In this document: positions 45,634 to 57,998 of the stretch, piece after piece | Position numbering within the stretch: position 1 is the stretch's first letter | Layout: the number at the start of each line of letters is the position of its first letter | Assembly (NCBI GenBank): GCA_020284085.1 | Contig: JACEVL010000204.1 | Span: 491,501 to 555,500, forward strand | Direction of reading: 5' to 3' | Origin: Aporrectodea caliginosa | Taxonomy: Eukaryota; Annelida; Clitellata; Crassiclitellata; Lumbricidae | Length of the DNA stretch: 64,000 nucleotides | Notes under the pieces: model-generated | Told to the model about the DNA's origin: nothing | Database searches by the model: none | What the model saw: the letters and a program-made list of their open reading frames with translations, nothing else | Position numbers and translations under genes: made by a program

Positions 45634-46389
45634 GTGAAGAGCCCAAACTTAATACAGAACTGACAGATGGCAGATTCGAATTGAAACTTAAACTGAAGCG
45701 CAGTAGATTTGATACTGAGTCAGGTTATTAGCCGACTTGAAAATGCAAATCTTTCTGTAAACAACAATAACTGGAGCATGTGGGACTTAATGGAAAGAGT
45801 TCCAGATATTTTTTGTTTTGATGAACTAAACCTTAATCTGGTTCGAAGAGCCTATAGAAACCTAGTATGTTGGGAATCATTACATTTGGTACTTCTTTTG
45901 TTGGTAAGAACTTTCTGCTTAAGAACAGTCTCAGAAACATGCTAGAAAGTGGTGTTTGCAATAACCAGGCATTCAGAAATAAGTTGAGTTTTTCCTGTGC
46001 AAAACTTGAAATTCATTGGGTTTGTAACAGATTTTGAGTGTCTGTTAACATAAATATATGTATTAAATTAATTGTATGGAAAGTGCAGACCATTGATGTT
46101 CTGTTGTGTGCACTTCTGAACTTTAGAAGGAGGGCAATATCAGAATACAATTGTATTGTACAACAAGAGCTCCTTGGACTTGGTCAGTCTCTGCCTATTC
46201 TGTGTGACTAAGAGTCAGAGAAAACCGTTCTGTTTAATTTAGTACATGTACTTGTATGTGTTTTTAGGTTGGGAGAGCCTCTGAGGAGTTCTTTAAACAG
46301 TGACTATACAATTATGCCATTAAAATTCTAACAAAATAATTATTGTTTAGCCCGCTTTGGGGTCATCCATTTACATGTAGTACGAATAC
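45634..46389. other. 3' flank of repeat-protein gene
   Basis: Immediately after the stop, another frame (45630-45719) reads EEPKLNTELTDGRFELKLKL then KRSRFDTESGY and stop, protein-like and Lys-rich, suggesting an alternative or ancestral C terminus. Beyond 45720 the DNA is AT-rich; no further gene was seen. Confidence 0.4.
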
Positions 46390-47258
46390 CAGTGTTGTGC
46401 ACGAGACCAAAATTCCAAGACCGAGCAAGACCCGCATGGTCCAAGACCGCGTGGTCCAAGACCGAGACCAAGAGACGCGTGGTCCAAGACCGAAGACCAA
46501 GACCGCCTGGTCCAAGACCAAGACTGAAACCAAGACCGCCCTGTCCAGGACCAAGACCTAAGCCTCAAGATCATAAATGCAATTTTCAATTGTAGTGTTA
46601 AATATTCCTATAATTCAAATCAAATGCCTATTTCATATTTATAGTTAGGCCTATAGTTTTTGTCCCCAAGTCGACGAGGTCTCGTGAAGAGCACACTAGG
46701 CCTACAGCTAAACACACTCTCAACAGGCGCAGGTGTTGCGGGATACAAAAACTTTGCCAGTAGGCCTAGAGAAAAATTTCCCACCAAATCCATGATTTGC
46801 AACGCTTGCCCGACTACTGATATTGCCGTGTAGTGTAAGCCTAACTAGTCACTAAAGCACCAGCAGTTAGGGTTAACTGTGCCTCAACGATTTCTTGTCG
46901 CTTCTGATAAGAATTGCACTTCTGAGCTCGGGGCCACCGAACAACAAAGGCCTCTCTCGCTTTGTCCTTGGCGAATCGTCGTTTGAATTCGAGCTAGGTA
47001 TCTCAGAATTCCCTGAATAACCGGAAATATCGACAACATTTTACTACTCCTCCACTCTCGTTTCCACCAAAGACCAAACCAAAGGCGCAATGCCAAGATC
47101 AAAGGCGAATGACCGAGACCAGACGCCCAAGACCAAGACCATACCTTTAAGACCAAGACCAAGACCCACCTTTCAAGACCAAGACCGGCACATTCGAGAC
47201 CAAGACCGCATTTTTTCGGTCTCGAGACCAAGACCGCGGTCTCGAGACCACATCACTG
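46390..47258. mobile_element. hAT-like element with CCAAGACCG satellite arrays
   Basis: Ends CAGTGTTGTG and, inverted, CAGTGATGTGG, followed by gagacc motifs. Arrays of (R)GACCAA/CCAAGACCG occupy 46425-46560 and 47095-47250. No clear 8-bp duplication was seen (flanks acgaatac, gtacgtac), so the limits are tentative. The middle has no recognised gene. Confidence 0.55.
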
Positions 47259-47847
47259 GTACGTACACATAAATCTGGGAAAACTTGACCCCTCCTGTAC
47301 GGACGTGTACTTATCGGCACCCCCCTATTACCTAGCGTACGTGCGCTTGAGGCTTCACCCCCCAATCCTATAGAACGGTCTGTATCCTGACTATCCATCT
47401 GAATAGGAAGAGGCGGCCAAATTATCGGGACTCGTGCACAGCTGCACAACACAACAGTTAATAGCAGTCAGTTGTAACGGGCATACAAGTGTGTGATCCT
47501 TTCTCACAGCGCTACTTAGTTCTCCCCATCGCTGATCTGTGACTCATTTGAGGGAAGACCAATAATTATAGACAATTAAAATTTAAAGTATTATCGAGGA
47601 TTACCCCTTCCTATGTGTACGCAATCAGATAATTTTGGATTACCCCTCCTGGCCTCCATGCGTACGGACTAAAATAATGGGTGACCCCTTAGCTTGTGTG
47701 TAGATCTGAAAATATCGAGATAACGATTACTGAGTACCTTACCTCTCCTGCCACGATCATCGCGTAGCTAGCACACCAAGAACATACACCTGCCCACCAT
47801 GGGAACTCTGTCTCTGGCCCAGTTAGTTAAATTGGTTAGCCTAGAGC
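47259..47847. other. Intergenic DNA, no feature
   Basis: No splice-bounded frames or repeats were recognised. Confidence 0.4.
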
Positions 47848-48636
47848 AGGGGTTTTCAAACTGTGGTACGCGTACCCCTGGGGGTACGCCAGGTGTCGCT
47901 AATTGGGGTACGCGAAAAATTTCAAAAAAATAAAAAAATTTCTATAAGTTTACGGACTTCATGTCCATATTTTTTATTAGCTATTCTACGTCCAAAGTTC
48001 GCTTATTTCTCTGTACATTTCTATGACTTTATGCCATCTGATGTAGTGTTGCCGGCTGATTTTTCAGTCCAGGAAAGAGACCAGTTGGTTGAACTATCAT
48101 GTTAAGGTGGATTGAAGAACGAATTCAAGAAAGACATGTTGTGTGATTTTTGGCTGAAAGAAGGGCTGAATATGCATTAATTTCTGACCGAGCTTTAAAT
48201 TTTTTTATTCCTTTCAGCACCTCTTATCTATGTGAAACAGGGTTTTCAGCTATGCTTGCGATCAAAAACAAATACAGAACAATGCTTGAACTCGAACCAG
48301 ATTTGCGTTTGAAATTGACAAATATTAAACCAGATATTGTAAATCTGTGCTTGTCAAAACCAGTCCCGGTGCTCACATTAACACTTTCTAATTAGTGATT
48401 TTATTGTTTTTCCTTTTTGTTGATATGACTACATTCTTAAGTTAAAATTATATTACTTTGAGAAAATTTTCTACCTGAACTCGGTTTGCACCAATGATTA
48501 AAAGGAGTACGTCGTAGCCTACTTGCAAGGGGACTTCGCGCTCGCATGTTGTTTTTGATCTGACCTTGTTGGGGGTACGCCAAAATTCAATTTTTTAACC
48601 TGGGGGTACAATAAAAATAAAGTTTGAAAACCGCTG
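47848..48636 (+). mobile_element. Deleted hAT transposon, sister of 6282-7065
   Basis: TIRs CAGGGGTTTTCAAACT and inverted CAGCGGTTTTCAAACT are flanked by a perfect 8-bp duplication gcctagag (47840-47847, 48637-48644). On the plus strand, 48150-48395 keeps an open hAT dimerisation domain: FSTSYLCETGFSAMLAIKNK then LELEPDLRLKLTNI. At 789 bp it is the same deletion derivative as the copy at 6282-7065, in opposite orientation, so this short form multiplied as a unit. Confidence 0.93.
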
Positions 48637-48644
48637 GCCTAGAG

Positions 48645-49299
48645 CATATAGGGCAGCGTACCATTGATCCCTGTCCTCTGTTGAAACTGGCAGCGGTCGC
48701 CTTAATCAGTTCACTGAAAAATGAGCATTGTCGAGGCTATATGGTCGCTATGTGAAAAATCGAGTAGGCCTACATAATAGGCTACATTTACATTTTACAT
48801 CTCTCACTTTGTATGCATTCAATCTTCGGTTTACCTTAGAATTCTCTAATCACACCTCACACACCGCGCTGTCACGCACCTGCTTCATGCACCCGCCGGT
48901 GCCGCATTCGACCCATGCGCTTCAAAACTGCATCCACTATCTCCATTGTCCATTCCAAACTTGAATGCTGCAATTCCTTTTCCTTAATTCACACTACAAG
49001 CAGGCTATTATAATAGTCTACCTGCCTAATACTTAGATATCGATTTGTAACCTGACCTTATGATCTACCTAACGATTTTGCTTTGACTGAGCGTCTGTAA
49101 AGAAGCTGGTTCCCTCGAGCAAATTGTTTTGGCCTCGACATGAAATGTCGCGATTACGAGTAAATTATCTTCCACCGAAGTAGCTATGTGAGAAAGAACG
49201 GTCCCTTTGTAACACATGCGCGCGGCTAACATAAAGAGTTGGAAGCAGAACTGCTGTGGTTGGTGATTTTGCCCTTAGCAACCGTAGCTAAACATCGAA
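48645..49299. other. CFAP44 upstream region
   Basis: It should contain the CFAP44 promoter and 5' UTR; no TATA box was evident. A LINE 3' UTR piece (gagcgtctgtaaagaagctggttcc) lies at 49085-49110. Confidence 0.4.
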
Positions 49300-52200
49300 A
49301 TGGAAGGCGATGGAGAGGAAAAGGATACGGTTACTGCAAAGAAACCAGGTAATGAGCAGCAGAAAGTAATTAATTGATCAATGCTAACTCATAACTATTA
49401 GTAATTTACAAGCCTACCTATTCGTTTTAATTGAGCGCTTGCAAACAAGCGGTTCCAGCGACTATAAGCTTAAACTTTGGCGCTAAATAAATATCTAGAC
49501 TGCGATTACGATAAATTGCTATATGTAACGTATAGAGGCGCTTTATATGTTGCCTATTTAGACCAGTTGCGTTCCTTATATTCTGTAAACTCCACCACTG
49601 CTTGTACTCTGGCAGTGCCAGTCCCAAGCCTGGATGAAGGAGGAGGGCGACGCTAATGATCTTTGTTATCACAGTGTCGTTAAACTGAAACTACTTATAT
49701 GCAGTACAACTCGCCATCACATTATAATTGTTTTCATTCGATAAAGAAAAGAAAGAGAAGTTATTTTCATGTGTTACTATAAATGCAACCGACTACAGAA
49801 ATTTCTCGGTGCTAAACAAGAGCTGAGTCAGGTACACCAGCTTTTTCACGAGCATGTAATAAACAGTCCTCAAGAACCATATTGTCTTAGGAATTTTGTG
49901 AAACAGCTCACTCACAAACCTGATGACAGAGGTAGTTGTAGCTGTTTGTGGATGTAGGAGCAGCCAAGATAGGGCAATCTGAAGAGTTTGGTTGGCTGCT
50001 CTGACCAAAACAGTAGTAAACTTCTGTTTTGTACTGTAGAAATTTGGAATGGAGTTAGCCCTTTAATGAGTAATGAAGAGAGTTGCAGTAGAGGAGATTA
50101 TTAAATCAAGTGCACAGCTTGCTTATAAGAATTAACTAGCTGACTGCTTGGCAATGTGGATACAGCTAGCTGGCAATCACAATGAAATCAAGCACCATCA
50201 GACTGGGTTAGTTCTTGATAGCAAAACTGTCCTTGTTGGTCAGTTCAGCCTGCATTGCCTGTGGGTTGATGCGTAAATCCTCTGTCCTGGTCACAAAGCA
50301 CATGAGTTTAAACACAACAGTAACACAGCTAATCTGTGATTACAGTGATTTTTGGTTGTTTTATTTCAGATGAACTTAGTCAGCAAGAGGAAGTTGAACT
50401 GCGTGAGCTTCTTCAGGAAGAAGTAACTAAGCAGGAGGGTGAATTAGAGGAGCTTAGTCAGGAGGAGGTACATAAAGGGGAGGGTGAATTAGAGGAGCCT
50501 AGCCAGGGAGAGGTAACTAAAGAGGAGTGTGAATTAGAGGAGCCTAGCCAGGAAGAGGTAAATAAAGAGGAGGGTGAATTGGAGGCACTTAATCAGGAAG
50601 ATGTAAATAAGCAAGAGGATGAATTGGAGGAGCTTCGTGATGGAGAATTTGTCAAAGAGGAAGATGAACTCACTGGGGCTGTTGAGGCATCAGAAGATGT
50701 AGAAACTGCTGCAGCGGAACATGATGCTGACCAGAATAAATCAGCTGAAGAGGATGCTGGGGAAAATAAACCATCCTTGGAAGATGAAGTCTTTCATAAA
50801 GAAACAATGGATACACAGGAAGATAGTGCCAAACAGGCTGAAGACACTGCAGGTTTGAGTGACATACATTAAAAACAAAACTCAGGGTAATTGGTAGCTG
50901 CAAATGTTGCACAGAGGTCATCATACCTTAAGCTGTAATTTTTCCTATCATCGTCATGGTCGTCGTCGTCATCATCATCACTACTAATGTTGTTATCGTC
51001 ATTGTCATCATAAAGATCTTGGTCAGCTAAGTTATATTCTTTGTCATGGCCTTATTTTTTTATCTTTTGCTGCTGGATTAATTGTAACTGGCTAGAAATC
51101 CTGAGGACTTTTTAGTTTTGCACTATTCTGTATGCCTTTAAAGTTACTTAAAGAGTTACTTAAAGGGTGCTATACAACTGCTGTCATACAAACATACATA
51201 CATACATTTATGTTCATCATATGGTCATTAATTTTCTTCATAACTCTTGTAAATTTATAGAGAACTTAATGTTTGCAGTGTTTTGGCTTAAGTGTGAACT
51301 GTCTTTTTAATTGCTTAAAGGCAGCATTATTTTTTTATCAGGACTTTCTGAAGGGGAAGACAGCGGAGAGGAAGATGATCAAGGCCGGAAGCTGAAGAAG
51401 CCAAAACCAGCTGATGGAATGTCTCCTGATACACGCGGCGATGAAGATGAAATTATGAGCGAACAGATAATTGGAGACGAAGAAGAGGAAAAGATTCCAG
51501 ATGATTTCTACTATGAATTTGAGGAACATGTCTCTAAACCAGCTATTTCAGATGAATCTGGTCTTCCGTCTGATGTTCTCAGCCTGACGTATCCTTTTGA
51601 GACATACACAGTTGTAATCATAATCTCCAAACTTCTAAAGTGCCACTCGAAAGCGAAGCGCAGGGCACCAGCTTATTCATGAGCATTTGCCAACTTTTCT
51701 GGCACCTATGGTGCACTCCTCGTTTTGTTGTCCTCTAATTATTTGCAAAGTTCCAGAAAATTAGAACCTATAGTGGAAATTTGTCAAAAGATTCTAGAGG
51801 TAATCTGAGTTTAAAACCCAAATCCAAAGCTACATGGGGCCTGCTTAAGTCCACTTAACCCTTTAATGATTGTTTTGCTGACTGATGTGATATGTTCATT
51901 CATAATGACATTTAACATCATACAGACTAGTGCAGAGAGCACCTCTGAGTAGATATCTTGAATGGGCGCTATATAAATGTTCAGTTACATTACATTCCAT
52001 GCATTTTAGTACACACTCATTGTTGAAGTGTTAAATGCTATCATGCATATCGTAGTCCCTTTCCAACTTTATTTGGGCAGCCTTCCATTTCACATGTATG
52101 TTTACTGTTTTACATGACTTTACTTATATTTTCATTAACCTTAAGTCTTCCATGTAATGACATTTTGACTCTCATGGAGTATCTTTTAAGATCCTCTAAA

Positions 52201-55200
52201 ATGTGCTGCATACATGGACATCTAGAAGAATTACAAGGAGTGACTTAAGGTTAATGAAAATATAAGTATACTAACATGTACTGATCGATATGTACATACA
52301 TATTATGTGTATATGCAAGCACACACATGCATACATATGCACATACATTTGTAATGATAACACCAACACTGGTGATGACTACTCGGCATACATGCATAGT
52401 ACGGTAGCATGACTGAGGTGAAAGGAAGGGAACTGCTGAGACAGTAGTCCTTGAGCTGTGAACTGAAATATCATTGAGAGGGCTACTATTATTACAATCA
52501 CAGTTTAGAGTTCATGCATTCATGACTTCTGCTGTTGTTCTTAACCGGTTCCATAGTCATTCGTTTGGCTATGATTGCTTGAAGAGGGCGAATCTTCATG
52601 TTCTGGCTAAAGATGTCGTAGTGTTTGCTGCTGGAAACTTTGTACAAGTCGTCAATCTGAAGACGAAGCATCATCAATATATGCGCAGCACTTGTGGAGG
52701 AGGCATTGGTGCGCTCATGGTCAGTTCTGACTCCAAGCTATTTTATTATCTTCATTATTAATGTTATTATTGTTGTTTGTTTTGTTGTTACTGTCTACAT
52801 TTTACGCTACAGCATAGGAATTGTAGGGTGAGTTTAAACTAGTGCACAATAAAATCATGTATTGCAGGGGTGTCAAAGAGCTAGCCCGCAAGCCATTTCT
52901 GGCCTGCCAACGATATTTTCTGGCCCGCAGAGCCTTACATAAAAACTACACAATTTATTAAAGAAAAGTTCAAATTTAAATTTATAAGCCTAATTTGACT
53001 ATTTGTATGCTAAAAATGCACCATTTAAGATATAGTTTTGCAAAAAATTTCTGAAGACAGGTTCACTGAGCCCCTCCCAGGACTCTTACCCCAATTTTGC
53101 TCAGATGCCTTTGCCACCCTGGCCAACCACTTGCTGGAAAATATTGACACTGGTTCACCATTTGGTTTGACACCTCTGATGTATTAGAATGTCATCTCAG
53201 ATAAGATCAATGAGCATCAACATACTTGCAGTTCTGTCATACAGATGGCAGATTGATTCAGTTGATTATAGATTGAATCCGTTATCTGGATCCCGTTGGA
53301 TGATGCAAGATGTTGAAAAGTTATGTGCATTGTATTTTATTGTATTGTATTGTATTTAAGCATTTGTAAAGCGCCTCTAGTAGGGTGAACCGCTCCCATT
53401 GTGCAAGGCCCCATGAAAAGAAGCAGGTTTTGAGAAAAGCACAGGAAGAAGAGAGAATGCTAGATAGAATTGTAATTGACACTGACACATTGACACTGTC
53501 TATGTGACTGTGTTCTGAATGTCATCTCATTAGGTTCTGAAAAATTCTGATTTGAGAACTTCTGAAATGTGTTGTTTGTAAAGGTAAAAACTGATGTTTT
53601 ATTTTAAGGTTCATCCAACAAAGAAGTATTTAGCTGTGGCAGAAAAGGGAGTCATGCCAAATATCAACATCTACGAATATCCATCGCTACGTCTCTACCG
53701 CATCCTGAGAGGTGGAACTCAGAATGCCTACAGCTACATCGACTTCAGGTTCTACTCCATTTACATAATAATAATAATAGTAATAGTAGTAGTAATATTC
53801 GTTTATTAACTGTCAAGTACACAGTAAGATTACAAGTTATACATGATAACAAGTTTAATAAGAGTTGAATTTAACTGTAGGGCAGCCTGCAAGGTGTCCG
53901 TCTGTCCTACTGCTCGTGTTGCCATTGTCTCTGAAGGAGTTGAAGGTTGAGTCCTTCTGATCTTCATGTCAGCATATTGCCACGAGACCATCTTCGTGGC
54001 CCGTCACTTTAGCTTGTTGGCTAGAAGCCAGCTTTAGTAAACCTTACCACTGTCAGAATTTGTCAGTGAAGTAACTAGCTAATAAAACTTTATCCCACAA
54101 TTTAGTCAGGTGAAGTGATATAGTAAACAGCTTCCAAAGGACTACCATACAATAGCTTATGAATTTGTTAAGGCCCTTTGGAGTTAATTAAGCATGTGTT
54201 GAGGTTTCCTTTGCGATTGACTGATTCATGTGGCAATGTCTGAAACAACAGGAATGCATGGGATTAGATATCTGATGTAACGTTGTTTCAGTTTGTTGTA
54301 AGAGGTTCCTCAGCTATAACAAAGCTCAAGACTCGTATCTAGTTAAAAGGTATAATTCTCAACAAAAAGACAAATTAAAACGATACATTACCCAACCGTA
54401 GAACGACGGTGGAAGAAAGGTTCGCTTTCAATACGAAGAACGACCAACTAACAAGAAGTCTGTAACTCAGCAACGGGCTGACGAACATCACAAACTGAAG
54501 CACCGTAAGACTTGAAAATGGCACAAGCCACGAACTAACTTGACTACCATGCGACCCAGAGAAATCTCAGACAACCCGACTAGCGCGAAGGCTGAGTATC
54601 GGAGATTCTCTCACCGCCCCTTTTCGTACCTCCTTATATAGGCTACTCCCTCGGCTAAGGAACTACCCAAGGGTAACGAATGCCCATCCCAGGACCGGTT
54701 AGGACTCAGTCATGAGACCCTAACATACCCCCGGACCACAAAAAAGGCAGAAACCAGAAGGGTTTCTGACTTAACTAACATGCAATACCATGCACATTAA
54801 AACAAATATCACAATCAAAATATAAAACAAAAACACAATAAATTATTATATACAACGAAACATTATTTTAATCTATACATTCTACCGACGTTCATTCACG
54901 TCGGCCCTAAACATGACTTCGAAACATAACGTAGCTTGACAATTTATATAAAGTCATCTCGCTAAAGAAAAAAAATAGAAACAGTTCCTAACAAGTGTCT
55001 GGCCAAAGTTCCAAAACATCAAATCCTAAAACTATCGGCCTATCAATCACCGAAGGTGAAGCGACAAACTAAATCTGAGAACAAATTAAATCGACTCGGC
55101 CTATACACAACTTTCAACGAACATCGTTGCGTTCCACAACCAAACTTCCGAAGGCTGTCATTGTAGAACACCAACTGTACCGAAATAAGGTACATATCGA

Positions 55201-57950
55201 AAGCGCGAAGAGCGGCGAGTAGGCCAACCAAAGCCACCTCGACAACCGTTTCCACCAACGGAAGCAACGCCGTGCAACTCATAGCACCATCCACCAACGC
55301 CACGACAGTCAGACCCATCCACAGAAAGACGAAGGCGCTCAGTCCTTTGAATCCTCGTCTCGTCAATCGTCTGCGTCCCGAACACTCTTTGACGACCAGA
55401 AGTTCCATCGCCGCGAACACATTCTGCAAATAAACTTGAGCACACAAATAAGACTCAAGACAACCAATACCAACAATCTCCATAGAAATTCCTGTCAAAT
55501 CAAGAGACCCATCATAAGTATCATGAACCTCATTCATAAAACACTCATTCAAAAACTCTTCATCGTCAACGAAATCTTCACCAAAATCTTCACCAACATC
55601 TGGTAAAAGTTCATTACTTTCCAGAAAAATGTCATCACACTCATGTACAACATTGTCCATCTTCAAAGAACTTTCAAAAATGTCGTCATGCAAACATTCT
55701 TGTGTCAAGAACACCTGACAACCAAACATGTCCATGCTCTCGTGCAACAACTGACCTGGCTGCGTACAGGGCATAATAGTGACCACTTGCGTGAATACAT
55801 GATTCAAGCCATTAGTCATCCGACCACAATGTTGCAACAACACAACCGTACACACCAAAATCACTCTTTCACCACAGTCGACATTCATGTACATTAGAGC
55901 TACATTTAAAGAAGACTCATTAGAAAAATTCGTATGTGAAACATTCTCACACACAACAGTTGTCATCACAGACTCCATCGACAACAGTGCTTTACAATCA
56001 TTCACCATTTGTGAATCACCCAGACACATTTCTGAGACAACATTCATATCCAATTCAGAAAAATCACCGACCAACAACTCTTCTTGCGCCCAGGGTCCGA
56101 TTTGTCAAAAAAGAAGCAGGGGGGTCGGAAAGAGTGGCGGATCCCGGATTGCTTATGTGGGGGCAAGGGTTGTTTTTGAGGGGCGCCACGTTCCAGAGTA
56201 AAAATGGTAATTAACTTTATGTGATAGGCTAGTAGCCGATATATTTGAAATAATGGCATTATGCGCAATATTAATTTTGTAGTTACTATAGACAACTAGT
56301 ATATACTATGATACTGTTTGAAATTGGCGTTCATTTATGATGTTGGATCGCAAGTAATTTGTTATTATTTACAATCTGCTCAAAGTTCTTTCTCCAGTAG
56401 GCCTACAATTACCAGATGGCCCGAACCGGCGCCATAATTATAATAGGGCGCCATACTGCAGTGGCCAACGCAACATGGAAGAGTAAGATACATTTTATAA
56501 AGTATCCTACTGAAAGATTAATTAGGTCAGTGATTCCCCACCTCTTTCAGAGCATGGCACCCAGGGGCGGCTAGGGGGCTAAGCCCCCCTAACTGCGGCT
56601 CAACCCCCCAAAAAAATTGAAAATTACTGCAAATTACAGGGAGGAGGGGACAAAAACGAAGGTTTTTGGAGCTTTAGCCTCAAAACCTGAAATCCTGGCC
56701 CCGGCACTGATGGCACCCTTAGGCCTACTAACGGCAGATCAGCGGCACCTTTTACCTTAATTTCAAGTATTTTTCTTCAAGTGAGTTCTTTATTTTACTG
56801 ATGAAAAACGTTTTTTGAATTCAACATGCGGGTTGCGATTCTTTCTACACTACTTTCAGTTTAAAAAAAAAATAATTATAGGCTTATGTTAGTAGCGATA
56901 AATTTTAAAACTGTTCACATAAAAAGCTGCATAAATGTTATGGTTCTACCTTTCTGACATCCAACCTTGAGCAGGTTCACGGGGCCCTTTGGTGCCGCGA
57001 AACTCAGGTTGGGAAACACTAGCTTATAATTAGTCATTATCACTTGTCAGTTGTCTGAGACAGTTCCAATGCAAGTGATTCGATCAGTGGCGTGGCTAGG
57101 TATTTTGGCACCCGTGGCGAATAACGGTAATTGTTATAAGCGCTCACAATACAAATTTTTAATTTTACCGAAACACAGAGTTAGTCAAACGCTATATTGA
57201 ATATTATTCGATGATATGAATATGTGGCTCTTACCAGACTCAAAACTTTTCTATCCTTGATAACTGCAAAGTCTTTGAGAACTTCAGCAAAATTAATAGA
57301 AGAGCTGCTTCACTCTGGCTGATGAAACTGCTGTGGCATAATTGGATTCAATATCTTGTCCATCTTAAATTGCTGAGCAATCAGTGCCATTAAAATAACT
57401 GCCATTAAACTCCATGGAACTTGTTGCAGCTGATGCTCGTTTCTCCGAAAATTTCTTAAATCTAGCTCCGTTCAGTTTATGTTGCTTAATTTTCGATAAA
57501 GGCAAGTGATGCGCAGACAGTTTTATAAACAACAAATACAAATCAAACTGGAATTTCGAATAGACAAAGTACAGCCTGATATTCCACGACTTATGACTCA
57601 GCGGTTCTGGCCTCAGGGGAAGGGGAAGGTCAGCAGGGCTTCTACCAAGAGCCATTGGTTAGGATTAAGGTTAGGAAGGCTTGAAGCGTGGACTCCGGCT
57701 TTTACACCCGGTCTCCTCGCCTGAAGCATACTAATGGAACCTGATCCATTGGGCCTGAAAACTGTACCGGGTATAGAAATCTTGTTGAAAGATAACTTTC
57801 GTCTTCCTTAGGCTCCTGAACCAAAAGCAGATGGTGCTTTGATGCGACACACATTATATCAAACTGCAGGACAGAGAGACAGAGGAAAAGGAGGAGAGTG
57901 GTCGAGTAGACGGAAGAAACATTACTAGCCTACTAAAGACAAAGGTGACC

Positions 57951-57998
<48 letters not shown>

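Noticed and set aside
44438..45637. 399-codon frame overlapping the repeat protein
   Set aside because: It is an out-of-frame shadow created by the regular 126-bp repeats; the same repeats make long open frames on both strands.
46363..47452. Several Trp/Ser/Leu- or Lys/Thr/Pro-rich frames
   Set aside because: Produced by ccaagaccg satellite arrays on both strands; no splice or homology support.
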